Below, in pieces: positions 10,318-19,655 of a stretch of DNA of 64,000 nucleotides (position 1 is its first letter; each line of letters opens with the position of its first letter). The notes under the pieces were generated by a model, which was not told the origin of the DNA, made no database searches, and worked only from the letters and a program-made list of their open reading frames with translations. The stretch is taken from contig NZ_CP047135.1 of NCBI RefSeq assembly GCF_009832905.1, forward strand, positions 4,194,001-4,258,000, read 5' to 3'. A program made the position numbers and the translations under genes. The stretch comes from Stenotrophomonas sp. 364. GTDB lineage: Bacteria; Pseudomonadota; Gammaproteobacteria; Xanthomonadales; Xanthomonadaceae.

Positions 10318-11277
10318 TTGGCTTCCCAGAACACTTCCGCGACCGGTACCCCCCCCGCCCTGCGGGTCCGTGACCTCCGTAAAACCTACGACAACGGCAC
10401 CCAGGCCCTGAAGGGCGTCTCCCTGGATGTGGCCCCCGGCGACTTCTTCGCCCTGCTGGGCCCCAACGGCGCCGGCAAGTCGACCCTGATCGGCATCATC
10501 AGCTCGCTGGTGAACCTCAGCGAGGGCCAGGTCGAGGTGTTCGGCAGCGACCTGGTGCGCAACCGCAGCGCCACGATGCGCCTGATCGGCCTGGTACCGC
10601 AGGAGATCAACTTCAACCTGTTCGAAAAGCCCTTCGACATCCTGGTCAACTACGCCGGTTTCTATGGCGTGGCCCGTGCCGAGGCCGAGAAGATGGCCGA
10701 GGAGGAGCTCAAGCGCGCCCACCTGTGGGAAAAGGCCCAGGTGATGAGCCGCACCCTGTCCGGCGGCATGAAGCGCCGGCTGATGATCGCCCGCGCGATG
10801 ATGACCCGCCCGCGCCTGCTGATCCTGGACGAGCCCACGGCCGGTGTGGACATCGAGATCCGCCGCGATATGTGGCGGGTGCTCAAGGAGATCAATGCCG
10901 CCGGCACCACGATCATCCTGACCACGCATTACCTGGAAGAGGCCGAGCATCTGTGCCGCAACCTGGCCATCATCAACCACGGCCAGATCGTCACCCAGGG
11001 GCCGATGCGTGAGCTGCTGGCCAAGCTGGACGTGGAGGGCTTCCTGTTCGATATCGACGGCAGCCTGCCGGCCGAGCTGCCGGTGATCGAAGGCGCCACG
11101 CTGATCGCCACCGATGGGCACACGCTGGACGTGGACATGCCGCGCGCGATGGACCTCAACCGGGTATTTGAAGCCTTGAACGCGGCCGGTATCCGGGTGC
11201 GTTCGATGCGGACCAAGAGCAACCGCCTGGAGGAGCTGTTCGTGCGCCTCACCGGCAACCAGGAGAATGCGGCATGA
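10318..11277 (+). CDS. ABC transporter ATPase, YadG-like
   Basis: The 319-residue protein carries Walker A (GPNGAGKST), signature LSGGMKRR, Walker B (LLILDEPT) and switch histidine (TTHYLEEAEHL). The proposed start is TTG at 10318 (product beginning MASQNTSATG), because a longer frame from 10228 would begin before the promoter. The C-terminal ~90 residues form the small extra domain common in YadG-like exporters. The stop overlaps the permease start by four bases, so they form a two-gene exporter; the substrate is unknown. Confidence 0.9.
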   Translation: MASQNTSATGTPPALRVRDLRKTYDNGTQALKGVSLDVAPGDFFALLGPNGAGKSTLIGIISSLVNLSEGQVEVFGSDLVRNRSATMRLIGLVPQEINFNLFEKPFDILVNYAGFYGVARAEAEKMAEEELKRAHLWEKAQVMSRTLSGGMKRRLMIARAMMTRPRLLILDEPTAGVDIEIRRDMWRVLKEINAAGTTIILTTHYLEEAEHLCRNLAIINHGQIVTQGPMRELLAKLDVEGFLFDIDGSLPAELPVIEGATLIATDGHTLDVDMPRAMDLNRVFEALNAAGIRVRSMRTKSNRLEELFVRLTGNQENAA

Positions 11278-12074
11278 GCACCACCCCTACCCCGGTCCTG
11301 ACCGACGGCCAGCGCAACCGGATCGCGTTGATGACGATCGTGCGCCGCGAAGTGGCGCGCATCCTGCGCATCTGGGGCCAGACCCTGGTGCCGCCGGCGA
11401 TCACCATGACGCTGTACTTCCTGATCTTCGGCGGGCTGATCGGCTCGCGCGTGGGCGAGATGGGCGGCTACAGCTACATGCAGTTCATCGTGCCGGGCCT
11501 GGTGATGATGAGCGTGATCCAGAACAGTTACGGCAACATCAGTTCGTCGTTCTTCGGGGCCAAGTTCGGCCGCCACGTGGAAGAGCTGCTGGTGAGCCCG
11601 ATGCCGAACTGGGTGATCCTGTGGGGCTACGTGTCCGGTGCGGTGCTGCGCGGCCTGATGGTGGGCGTTATCGTGCTGATCATCGCGATGTTCTTCACCC
11701 CGGTGCGCATCCCGCATCCGCTGGTGACGCTGACCACGGTGCTGCTGGGCGCGACGATCTTCTCGCTGGCCGGCTTCATCAATGCGGTGTACGCGAAGAA
11801 GTTCGATGACGTGGCGATCGTGCCGACGTTCATTCTGACGCCGCTGACGTATCTGGGCGGTGTGTTCTATTCGGTGAAGCTGCTGCCGACGTGGGCGGAG
11901 GCGGCGACGCACGCGAACCCGATTTTCTACATGGTCAATGCGTTCCGCTACGGGCTGCTGGGCACGAGTGATGTGCCGCTGTGGGTGGCGTATGCACTGA
12001 TGATCGGGTTCGTGGTGGCGCTGACGGCGCTGGCGTTGTGGCTGCTCAAGCGCGGCGTGGGCATGCGGAGCTGA
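11274..12074 (+). CDS. ABC-2 type permease, YadH-like
   Basis: The 266-residue membrane protein has six predicted segments and the ABC-2 family features: an N-terminal cytoplasmic helix (RREVARILRIWGQTLVPP), the block FVVPGLVMMS-like (FIVPGLVMMS) and TPLTYLGGVFYSV before the last segments. It is translationally coupled to the ATPase by an ATGA overlap and should form the membrane path of that exporter. Confidence 0.9.
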   Translation: MSTTPTPVLTDGQRNRIALMTIVRREVARILRIWGQTLVPPAITMTLYFLIFGGLIGSRVGEMGGYSYMQFIVPGLVMMSVIQNSYGNISSSFFGAKFGRHVEELLVSPMPNWVILWGYVSGAVLRGLMVGVIVLIIAMFFTPVRIPHPLVTLTTVLLGATIFSLAGFINAVYAKKFDDVAIVPTFILTPLTYLGGVFYSVKLLPTWAEAATHANPIFYMVNAFRYGLLGTSDVPLWVAYALMIGFVVALTALALWLLKRGVGMRS

Positions 12075-12186
12075 GGTGGGTGTAGTTTGCCGGGCCTGCG
12101 GCCCGGCGGCCCGCTTTACTGCCACAGCCAGAGCTGGAGCAACTGCAACAGCAACAGCAACTGCGGCTCTGGGTTGAATCGGGGTA

Positions 12187-12288
12187 GGCAGGGTGTGTGA
12201 GTCTGCGGGGGACGCCGCAAGTACGTCCCTGTAGGCTCGGTCGCGCCATCCATGGCGCTCACGCCCCCGCACACTCACACACCCCGCC
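12187..12288 (+). repeat. Composite palindromic element, copy A
   Basis: The outer arms at 12187-12211 and 12264-12288 are inverted copies matching at 23 of 25 positions. Between them lie a conserved strand beginning ACGCCGCAAGTACGTCCCTG and an inner hairpin, GCGC-CATCCATG-GCGC. A CAACAGC-rich tract (about 12137-12166) sits just upstream. The rest of the gene-free stretch 12075-12669 holds a REP hairpin and a terminator; I see no gene in it. Confidence 0.8.
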
Positions 12289-12343
12289 TTCGACAGTTTC
12301 CTGGTGACGGCAGGGGAACAGCGATGACGGTTGCGGGATTCCG

Positions 12344-12369
12344 GTAGTGCCGGCCGCTGGCCGGCAACC
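12344..12369 (+). repeat. SMAG-type REP hairpin
   Basis: It begins GTAGTGCCGGCC and folds through the central GCT into a GC-rich stem. It lies downstream of palindromic copy A in the same intergenic region. Confidence 0.85.
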
Positions 12370-12392
12370 TCGCGGTAATGATCGTTCCTGTG

Positions 12393-12418
12393 GAGCCGGG
12401 CTTTTGCCCGGCTCTTTT
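12393..12418 (+). terminator. Rho-independent terminator
   Basis: A nine-base-pair stem GAGCCGGGC / GCCCGGCTC with a TTTT loop is followed by TTTT. It lies about 320 bases beyond the permease stop and would end any transcript running from the ABC exporter operon. Confidence 0.7.
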
Positions 12419-12669
12419 CGTATGCGATTGGATGAACTGTGAAGTTGGAGGAGAAGAATTCGGGTGTTGAAGCGCGGTGGTCTCGGCCGTGCGCTGGGCC
12501 ACTTCGGCTTTTGCAATTGATGGGGTTGTACTGTGTGATTGCCGCCGTGCTCGACATCCATCGGTCCTGCTCAAGAAGGCGCTCCGCCAACCGCCACATA
12601 ACGCCCTGCGGGTAGTGAGAAACTCCGGCACAATCGCAGGGTGAATCCCCCAACTGCAGTGAGCGTGCG

Positions 12670-13608
12670 ATGCGTATCCTGATCCTCGGCGCCGGTGGTA
12701 CCGGTGGTTACTTTGGTGGTCGGCTGGCCCAGGCCGGTGTGGACGTGACGTTCCTGGTGCGTCCCGCGCGTGCGGCGCAGCTGGCGGCCGAGGGGCTGGT
12801 GATCCGGAGTCCGCTTGGCGATGCCCGCGTCCCGGTGGCGCATGTCACGGCCGATGCGCTGCCTGCGTTGGCGGCGGCGCAGCCGTTCGATCTGGTGATG
12901 CTGAGCTGCAAGGCGTACGACCTGGACAGTTCAATCGAGGCGATTGCCCCGGCGATGGGACCGCGTACGACGCTGCTGCCGATCCTCAACGGGTTGCACC
13001 ATTACGCGGCACTGGACGCGCGCTTCGGGCGCGATGCGGTGCTGGGCGGGCTGTGTTTCATCAGTGCGACCAAGGCCGCCGATGGGGCAGTGCTGCATCT
13101 GGCACCGGCGGCCAAGCTGACCTTCGGCGAGCGCGACGGTACCGGCAGCAGCGCGCGGGTGTTGGCGCTGGCGGCCGCGTGCGTGCAGGCGAACGTGGAC
13201 CATGTGGCCAGCGATGCCATCGGGCAGGAGCAGTGGATCAAGTACACCTTCCTGACCACGTTGGCGGCGGCGACGTGCCTGCTGCGCGCCGACGTGGGCA
13301 CGATCGTGGCCACCGACGATGGGGCGGCAATCGTGCGTGGGCTGTATGACGAATGCCTGGCCGTGGCCGATGCCGCGGGCGAGCCGATTCCGGCCAAGGC
13401 GCGCGAGATCGCGCTGACGGCCACGACCCAGGCCGGCTCGGCGTTGAAGGCGTCCATGCTGCGCGATCTGGAAGCGGGCCAGCAGGTGGAAGCCGAGCAG
13501 ATCGTGGGCGACATGCTGGCGCGTGCACGCGCCGCCGGGCAGGCAGCGCCGCTGCTGGCGGTGGCCTACAGCCACCTGCAGGCCTACCAGCGCCAGCGCG
13601 GCGCCTGA
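12670..13608 (+). CDS. panE: 2-dehydropantoate 2-reductase
   Basis: The 312-residue protein reduces ketopantoate with NADPH in coenzyme A synthesis. It has the N-terminal dinucleotide motif GAGGTGGYFGG, the strand-loop LSCKAYD, and the catalytic-lysine region IKYTFLTTLAAATCLLRADVG of the ApbA/PanE C-terminal domain. PanE-family paralogues with other substrates exist, so the exact substrate is family-based. A short-chain epimerase-like gene follows after two bases and should be co-transcribed. Confidence 0.85.
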   Translation: MRILILGAGGTGGYFGGRLAQAGVDVTFLVRPARAAQLAAEGLVIRSPLGDARVPVAHVTADALPALAAAQPFDLVMLSCKAYDLDSSIEAIAPAMGPRTTLLPILNGLHHYAALDARFGRDAVLGGLCFISATKAADGAVLHLAPAAKLTFGERDGTGSSARVLALAAACVQANVDHVASDAIGQEQWIKYTFLTTLAAATCLLRADVGTIVATDDGAAIVRGLYDECLAVADAAGEPIPAKAREIALTATTQAGSALKASMLRDLEAGQQVEAEQIVGDMLARARAAGQAAPLLAVAYSHLQAYQRQRGA

Positions 13609-13610
13609 GC

Positions 13611-14495
13611 ATGCAGATGGCCGCGCCGGCGCACGTGCTGGTGCTGGGCATGGGCTACAGCGGGCGGCACCTGGCCGCCCTGCTCCAAGCCCAGGGCATC
13701 GCGTGCAGCGGCACCGTGCGCGACCCCGGCACCGCCCCCGATGACGGGCTGACGCGGTATCGGCTGGCCGAGGGCGTGCCGGTTGATGAGGGGCTGCGCA
13801 CGGCGCTCCAGCGCGCGGACGCGATCGTGTGCAGCGTGCCGCCGGAGGACGCGGGCGACCCGGCGCTGCGCCTGCTCGCCGATGCACTGCACGACAGCCC
13901 CGCGCTGCGCTGGGTGGGCTACCTGTCCTCGACGGCGGTCTATGCCGACCGCGACGGGGGCTGGGTCGACGAACAGTCCAGCGCCGATGCTGACAACGAC
14001 ACCGCCCTGCGACGGCTACGTGCCGAGCAGCAGTGGCGTGCGTTCGCGCAGGCACGCGGTATCGCCTCGGCGGTGTTCCGCCTGCCCGCCCTGTACGGTC
14101 GGGGGCGCAACGCGCTGGTGCAGCTGGCGCAGGGCAAGGCCCGGCACGTGGTACGGCCCGGGCTGGTGTTCAACCGGCTGCATGTGGAAGACCTGGCCGC
14201 TGCAGTGCTGGCGGCGATGCAGCGTCCGCAGGGCCACGCGCTCTATCTGCCGGCCGACGACGCGCCGGCCCCGCCGCAGGACGTGCTGGCGCATGCCGCG
14301 TTGCTGAGTGGCCTGCCACTGCCCGCCGCGCAGGCCTGGGATGACCCGGCCCTCCCCGCCTCGCTGCGACGCTTCTACGCCAGCAACAAGCGCATCGACA
14401 GCCGCGGCACGCGTGCGGCGTTGCAGTGGCAACCCCGCTTCGCGACCTACCGCGATGGCCTGGCCGACGCCTGGGCAAACGGCGACGGCCGGTAG
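13611..14495 (+). CDS. NAD(P)-dependent epimerase/dehydratase-like protein (YeeZ-type)
   Basis: A 294-residue Rossmann protein with N-terminal GMGYSGRHLA and the later block GYLSSTAVYADRDGGWVDE, a pattern of YeeZ-like extended short-chain dehydrogenases. The usual YxxxK pair is not evident, so catalytic activity is uncertain. The start at 13611 is two bases past panE; an in-frame ATG at 13617 is possible. The stop codon TAG is supplied by the GTAG head of the REP element at 14492, which suggests that the original C-terminus may have been changed. Confidence 0.75.
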   Translation: MQMAAPAHVLVLGMGYSGRHLAALLQAQGIACSGTVRDPGTAPDDGLTRYRLAEGVPVDEGLRTALQRADAIVCSVPPEDAGDPALRLLADALHDSPALRWVGYLSSTAVYADRDGGWVDEQSSADADNDTALRRLRAEQQWRAFAQARGIASAVFRLPALYGRGRNALVQLAQGKARHVVRPGLVFNRLHVEDLAAAVLAAMQRPQGHALYLPADDAPAPPQDVLAHAALLSGLPLPAAQAWDDPALPASLRRFYASNKRIDSRGTRAALQWQPRFATYRDGLADAWANGDGR

Positions 14496-14516
14496 CCCAC
14501 GACCGTTGGTCGTGGG
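14492..14516 (+). repeat. SMAG-type REP hairpin overlapping a stop codon
   Basis: It begins GTAGCCCACGACC and folds around CGTTGG. The TAG of its head is the stop codon of the epimerase-like gene. It lies between that gene and the convergent TatD gene. Confidence 0.8.
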
Positions 14517-14523
14517 GGCGGTA

Positions 14524-15339
14524 TCAGGCGACGTCAGGCAACCGGAAGAACGCACGCGTGGCTGCGGTCGCGTTGGCGGCCGTGGTCTGCACGTCTTCGC
14601 CCCGATCGCGCGCCAGCTCCTCGACGATGTGCGACAGGAACATCGGCTCGTTGCGGCGGTCCTTGGGCATCGGCTTGAGCGAGCGCGGCAGCAGGTACGG
14701 CGCGTCAGTTTCGATCATCAGGCGGTTGGCCGGGATGTGCTTCACCAGCTCACGCAGGTGGCCGCCACGGCGTTCGTCGCACAACCAGCCGGTGATGCCG
14801 ATGTACCAGTCCTGGTCCAGGTAGTCGAACAGCTCCTGGCGCTCGCCGGTGAAGCAGTGCACCACCGCCGCGCCCAACCGGCCGTCGAAGTTCTTCATCT
14901 GCGCCATGAAATCGGCGTGCGCATCGCGCTGGTGCAGGAACAGCGGCTTGCGCGCGCCATCGGCCGCCACCACGTCGGCCGCCAGCTGCAGCTGGCGCTC
15001 AAAGGCGCGGTGCTGGGCTGGGCGCGGGGCGAAATCACGGAAGTAATCCAGCCCGCACTCGCCCACCGCCACCACGTCGGCATGCGCATGCAGCGCGCGC
15101 ATCTCGGCATCGCATTCGTCGGTGTATTCCACCGCGTGGTGCGGGTGCACGCCGGCGGTGGCATACAGGACGCCGGGATGCTGGCGTGCCAGCGCCAGCG
15201 CCATCGGCGAATGCTCGCGGCTGGCCCCGGTAATGATCATCTGTGCCACCCCCGCCTCGCGGGCACGCGCCAGCACGGCGTCGCGGTCGCGGTCGAAGGA
15301 GTCGTGGGTGAGGTTGGCGCCGATATCGATCAGTTGCAT
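14524..15339 (-). CDS. TatD-family metal-dependent hydrolase/DNase
   Basis: The 271-residue TIM-barrel protein has the family metal ligands: an early D-x-G variant (LIDIGANL), ATAGVHPHH, the glutamate in AVGECGLDY, FLHQRDAH, VVHCFTGE and the aspartate in ETDAPYL. TatD proteins are Mg2+-dependent 3'-5' nucleases linked to DNA repair and RNA turnover. It is a monocistronic minus-strand gene. Confidence 0.9.
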   Translation of the reverse strand: MQLIDIGANLTHDSFDRDRDAVLARAREAGVAQMIITGASREHSPMALALARQHPGVLYATAGVHPHHAVEYTDECDAEMRALHAHADVVAVGECGLDYFRDFAPRPAQHRAFERQLQLAADVVAADGARKPLFLHQRDAHADFMAQMKNFDGRLGAAVVHCFTGERQELFDYLDQDWYIGITGWLCDERRGGHLRELVKHIPANRLMIETDAPYLLPRSLKPMPKDRRNEPMFLSHIVEELARDRGEDVQTTAANATAATRAFFRLPDVA

Positions 15340-15390
15340 GGGGAGCTACAAGGCAGGTAACCCGCGCATTGTAGCTGCCCCCGCGCAGGC

Positions 15391-16431
15391 TCACTCCGGA
15401 TCCGGCCCGGTGAGCAGCCGCTGCACCAGTTCACGCGACAGGCCTGTCAGCACGATCCGGTCGCCGTCGCGCATCACGGTGATGAACGGGTAGCCATCGC
15501 GTTCGAGGGTGTCGGCCGGTACGGGGCTGGCATCGACCGTGCCGCCTGCGGGAATGCGCAGGTACCAGACTTCCGCGCACAACGCAGAGAACGCCGGCAG
15601 CGGTTCCGGGTAGGTGCCGCCCCGGCCCGCCACCTCGGCGGTCTTCAACAACGCCAGCAGGCGCGGCAGCAGGTCGCCATAGGGCGTAGCGTCATCGAGG
15701 CCGAGCGAGGCGCCCAAGGCCTCGGGGGCGGTGCTCATGCTGAACAAGGTCGCGGTGGCGCGCGAGCGCGGCACCAGGCTGGTGCGAAGGGTCAGGCCTT
15801 GCCCCTTCCAGAGCGCCTCGCTGGCGCCGTGCAGGAACGGCTGGAGGTCGTGGTCGAAGCGCGTCAGCCACGCGTCGTACTGAAGGCGTGCCGCGTCCAG
15901 GTTCCAGCGTGGCAGCGCGCATTGCGCACCCGGTGCCTGGCGCTGCCAGCGCTCGGGAATCCCCACGCCCGCGCACTCGCGGCACACCAGCTCGGTGTCG
16001 GTCGGGCCCTCGAAGTGCAGGCTGGGCGCGTGGGCGTCGGCGCAATCGTCACTGTCGAGCAGCAGGCGAAAGCCCGTGGTGCCGGCGCAGCGCACCAGTG
16101 TGTTGCCATGCATGCCCAATGTGCTGTGGCCGAACTGCGAGAGCCAGACAAAGGCGCGGTCGTCGGCCAGCTGCAGGCTGGGGTAGAGCGGCTCGCGCAA
16201 TGTGCCATGGGCCACCGCGCGGCGGATCGCCGCCTCGTTGTCCAACCCGGCAGGCAGGTACCGGGCATCCAGCGTGGGCTGCAGCAGCATCGCCAGCGGG
16301 TGGCCGTCGTAGGGCATGTGCAATCCCTCGCCCAGGTCGTCCTCAGGCGCCGCAGCGGGGCTGGCGGCGCTGACCGAGGCCAACGGACAGAGCAGAAGGA
16401 GCGACAACAACAGGCGAGCCAAGCGCGACAT
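15391..16431 (-). CDS. Exported protein of unknown function
   Basis: The 346-residue product starts with a clear Sec signal (MSRLARLLLSLLLLCPLASVSA). The mature part has paired cysteines (LVCRECAGVG and others) and no domain I recognise. Its C-terminal 60 residues (TLERDGYPFITVMRDGDRI) look like a compact beta domain. It is divergent from hrpB across about 90 bases. Periplasmic location is inferred from the signal. Confidence 0.75.
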   Translation of the reverse strand: MSRLARLLLSLLLLCPLASVSAASPAAAPEDDLGEGLHMPYDGHPLAMLLQPTLDARYLPAGLDNEAAIRRAVAHGTLREPLYPSLQLADDRAFVWLSQFGHSTLGMHGNTLVRCAGTTGFRLLLDSDDCADAHAPSLHFEGPTDTELVCRECAGVGIPERWQRQAPGAQCALPRWNLDAARLQYDAWLTRFDHDLQPFLHGASEALWKGQGLTLRTSLVPRSRATATLFSMSTAPEALGASLGLDDATPYGDLLPRLLALLKTAEVAGRGGTYPEPLPAFSALCAEVWYLRIPAGGTVDASPVPADTLERDGYPFITVMRDGDRIVLTGLSRELVQRLLTGPDPE

Positions 16432-16524
16432 CTACACGTCCGGGTACGGCGGGGCGGCACAGGGAAGCATGCCTGCCCGGCGGCTGGCAATCGGCACGTC
16501 CGGCAGACGCCGTATCCTTGCGCT

Positions 16525-19029
16525 ATGACTGCCCCGATTTTTCCAATCTCCCCGCTGCTGCCGCAGATTCTCGACCACCTGGCCGGCCACGCGCGCCTGG
16601 TGCTGGAGGCGCCCCCCGGCGCCGGCAAGACCACCCAGGTGCCGTTGGCCCTGCTGAACGCGCCGTGGCTGCAGGGCCAGAAGATCATCATGCTGGAACC
16701 GCGACGGGTGGCCGCGCGCAGCGCCGCGCAGTTCATGGCGCGGCAGCTGGGCGAAGCGGTGGGCGACACCGTCGGCTACCGCATCCGTTTCGAGAACAAG
16801 GTGTCGGCCCGCACCCGCGTCGAAGTGGTCACCGAAGGCATCCTGACCCGGATGCTGCAGGACGACCCGATGCTCGACGGCGTGGGCGCGCTGCTGTTCG
16901 ATGAATTCCACGAGCGTCATCTGGCCGCCGATCTCGGCCTTGCACTGGCGCTGGACGTGCAGGCGCAGCTGCGCGAGGACCTGCGCATCGTGGTGATGTC
17001 GGCCACGCTGGATGGCGAGCGGCTGGCGCAGTTTCTCGACGCGCCCCGGCTGAGCAGCGCGGGCCGCAGCTTTCCGGTGGCGATCAGCCATTTCCCCGCC
17101 CGTCGCGAAGAATCGCTGGAAGCCCAGGCGCGGCGCGCGGTGGAACAGGCGCTGGCCGAGCATCCCGGCGATGTACTGGTGTTCCTGCCGGGCCAGCGCG
17201 AGATTGCGCGCACCCAGGCCGCGCTGGAGCAGGCGCTGCCAGCCACGGTGCAAGTGCTGCCGCTGCACGGCGAACTGCCGGTGGAGCAGCAGTCGCGGGT
17301 GCTGCAACCCGACCCGCAGGGCCAGCGCCGCGTGGTGCTGGCCACCAACGTGGCCGAATCCTCGGTCACGTTGCCGGGGGTGCGCGTGGTGATCGATGCC
17401 GGGCTGGCGCGCGAGCCGCGCTACGACCCCAACAGCGGCTTCGCCCGGCTGGACGTGGTGAGCATCGCGCAGGCGTCGGCCGACCAGCGCGCCGGGCGTG
17501 CCGGGCGTGTGGCCGAGGGCTGGGCGTGGCGGCTGTGGCCGCAGTCGCAGCGGCTGGAGGCCCAGCGCCGGCCGGAAATGGCGCAGGTGGAATTGACGTC
17601 GCTGGCGTTGGAGTTGGCCGCGTGGGGCAGCGATGACCTGCGCTTCGTCGACCCGCCACCGGTGGGCGCACTGGCGGCCGCGCGCGAGCTGTTGCAGCGG
17701 CTGGGTGCGATGAGCGACAGCGGCGGGCTGACTGCGCTGGGCCGGCGCATGCTCACCCTGGGCACCCACCCGCGGCTGGCGGCGATGCTGCTGGCGGCCA
17801 ACGGTGGCAGCGAGCAGGCGCTGGCGTGCGACCTGGCCGCGCTGGTGGAAGCACGCGACCCGCTGCGCCACGGCGGTGACGCACTGGCCGCGCGGTGGCG
17901 CGCCTTGGCCGCGTTCCGCCAGGGCCGCGCGCCGCACGATGCCAACCGCGGCGCACTGGCCACCATCGATGCCGCCAGCACGCAGTGGCGGCGACGCCTG
18001 CGCTGTGACGCCGCGCCACCCACGTCGGTGGAGGCACACCAGCTCGGCGATCTGCTGGCCCACGCCTTCCCTGACCGCATCGCCGCGCGCCACCCCACCG
18101 ATCCGCTGCGCTACCTGCTGGCCAACGGGCGCAGTGCGCGCCTGTTCGATCCCAGTGATCTGCGTGGGGAACCGTGGCTGGTGGCGGTGGAACTGCGCTA
18201 TGAGGCGCGTGATGCCTTGCTGCTGCGCGCCGCGCCGGTCGATGAGAACCGACTGCGCCGCGATTTCCCCACCCGCTTCACCCAGCAGGACGTGGTGCGT
18301 TGGGACGGCGACAAGCGTGCGCTGGTGGCGCGCCGCGAAACCCGTTTCGACCGCATCGTGCTGGACAGCCGCTCGGCCGGGCGCGTGGATCCGGCGCATG
18401 CCGCACAGGCGCTGACCGAGGCCGTGGCCGAACTCGGCATCGACGCGCTGCCGTGGACCGACGGCCTGCGCCAGTGGCAGGCACGGGCGCTGGCGCTGCG
18501 TGCTTGGCTGCCGGAACTGGAGCTGCCGGACGTGTCCGATGCCGCGCTGATGGCGACGCTGCCCCAGTGGCTGACGCCCGCGTTCACCGGCAAGACGCGG
18601 CTGGATGCGCTGGACGAAGCCAGTCTGGGCGAGGCCCTGAAGTCGCCGTTGCCGTGGGCGCAGCGGCAGCTGATCGATCGGCACGCGCCGGTGCGAATGG
18701 CGGTGCCGTCGGGCATGGAGCGGCCGATTCACTACGCGGTAGACGCCGATGGCGTGACCCCGCAGGGACCGGTGCTGGCGGTAAAGCTGCAGGAACTGTT
18801 CGGGCTGGCCGACACCCCGCGCATCGCCGATGGCCGCGTGCCGCTCACCCTGCACCTGCTCTCGCCCGGTGGCCGCCCGCTGCAGGTCACCCAGGACCTG
18901 CGCAACTTCTGGGCCAACACCTACGCCGAGGTCAAAAAGGAGATGAAGGGGCGCTATCCAAGGCACCCATGGCCGGACGATCCGTGGACGGCGACCGCCA
19001 CGCACCGGGCCAAGCCGCGCGGGACGTGA
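16525..19029 (+). CDS. hrpB: ATP-dependent helicase HrpB
   Basis: This is an 834-residue DExH-box helicase. Motif I is APPGAGKTT, motif II DEFHERH, motif III SATLDG and motif VI QRAGRAGR. The C-terminal half holds the HA2/OB-like region and the HrpB-specific end (PLTLHLLSPGGRPLQVTQDL...WANTYAEVKKEMKGRYPRHPWP). The start at 16525 gives the family-standard N-terminus (ISPLLPQIL). The biological substrate is poorly known. Confidence 0.93.
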   Translation: MTAPIFPISPLLPQILDHLAGHARLVLEAPPGAGKTTQVPLALLNAPWLQGQKIIMLEPRRVAARSAAQFMARQLGEAVGDTVGYRIRFENKVSARTRVEVVTEGILTRMLQDDPMLDGVGALLFDEFHERHLAADLGLALALDVQAQLREDLRIVVMSATLDGERLAQFLDAPRLSSAGRSFPVAISHFPARREESLEAQARRAVEQALAEHPGDVLVFLPGQREIARTQAALEQALPATVQVLPLHGELPVEQQSRVLQPDPQGQRRVVLATNVAESSVTLPGVRVVIDAGLAREPRYDPNSGFARLDVVSIAQASADQRAGRAGRVAEGWAWRLWPQSQRLEAQRRPEMAQVELTSLALELAAWGSDDLRFVDPPPVGALAAARELLQRLGAMSDSGGLTALGRRMLTLGTHPRLAAMLLAANGGSEQALACDLAALVEARDPLRHGGDALAARWRALAAFRQGRAPHDANRGALATIDAASTQWRRRLRCDAAPPTSVEAHQLGDLLAHAFPDRIAARHPTDPLRYLLANGRSARLFDPSDLRGEPWLVAVELRYEARDALLLRAAPVDENRLRRDFPTRFTQQDVVRWDGDKRALVARRETRFDRIVLDSRSAGRVDPAHAAQALTEAVAELGIDALPWTDGLRQWQARALALRAWLPELELPDVSDAALMATLPQWLTPAFTGKTRLDALDEASLGEALKSPLPWAQRQLIDRHAPVRMAVPSGMERPIHYAVDADGVTPQGPVLAVKLQELFGLADTPRIADGRVPLTLHLLSPGGRPLQVTQDLRNFWANTYAEVKKEMKGRYPRHPWPDDPWTATATHRAKPRGT

Positions 19030-19191
19030 CGCGGCTGTCGCATTCATGGCTGCCGGCTGACAGCGTCATCGCGCCGCACTGCAACGGCGCGGGCAAGTCG
19101 CTACAGTCGTGATCCGGCCGTGGCAGGTGGCTAACACGCCCTACACGGCCCGCGCGCCACACTGGATCAGAACCGAGGCAAAGGAACCCCC

Positions 19192-19581
19192 ATGAGCAGA
19201 CTGACTGTGATTACCGACCGCGCCCTTGAGCGCGCCCTGGACCTGGCAAGCAGCGCTGGCGACGGCCTCAAGCATGCCGGTGGCAGCCTGCGTCACCTTG
19301 GCCCGCAGGCCACGGACTGGATCAAGACCGGTGCCGCACTGGGCGCGGTGAAGACCGGCAGCAAGGTCGCCGCGAAGGTGGTCCGCCGCAATCCGGCCGT
19401 GACCATTGCCGCCGCTGCGGTGGGCGTGGGCCTGCTGGGCTACGCGCTGTACCGCAAGCAGCAGAAGAAGAAGCTCGCCAATGGCGGCGTGGTGGACGGC
19501 CAGGCGCAGCGCATCAGCGCCCGCAACCGCCGCACCAGCACCGTGGTGGATGAGCACAGCGATATCGGCAGCGACGCCTGA
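19192..19581 (+). CDS. Conserved hypothetical protein with one membrane segment
   Basis: The 129-residue protein has an amphipathic alanine/glycine-rich N-terminal half, one hydrophobic helix (VTIAAAAVGVGLLGYALY), then a basic stretch RKQQKKK and a polar tail. AAAGGA seven bases before the ATG is a good ribosome-binding site. A strong terminator follows, so it is monocistronic. I recognise no function; it may be a small membrane-associated or ribosome-neighbouring protein. Confidence 0.7.
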   Translation: MSRLTVITDRALERALDLASSAGDGLKHAGGSLRHLGPQATDWIKTGAALGAVKTGSKVAAKVVRRNPAVTIAAAAVGVGLLGYALYRKQQKKKLANGGVVDGQAQRISARNRRTSTVVDEHSDIGSDA

Positions 19582-19613
19582 TCTGCTGAGGCGTTACCGC
19601 AGCTGTATCGAAG

Positions 19614-19641
19614 CCGCCGGCCTTGTCCGGCGGTTTTTTTT
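19614..19641 (+). terminator. Rho-independent terminator
   Basis: CCGCCGG / CCGGCGG stem with a six-base loop, followed by eight T residues. It ends the transcript of the small membrane protein gene. Confidence 0.9.
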
Positions 19642-19655
19642 GCCTTTCCAGACGC

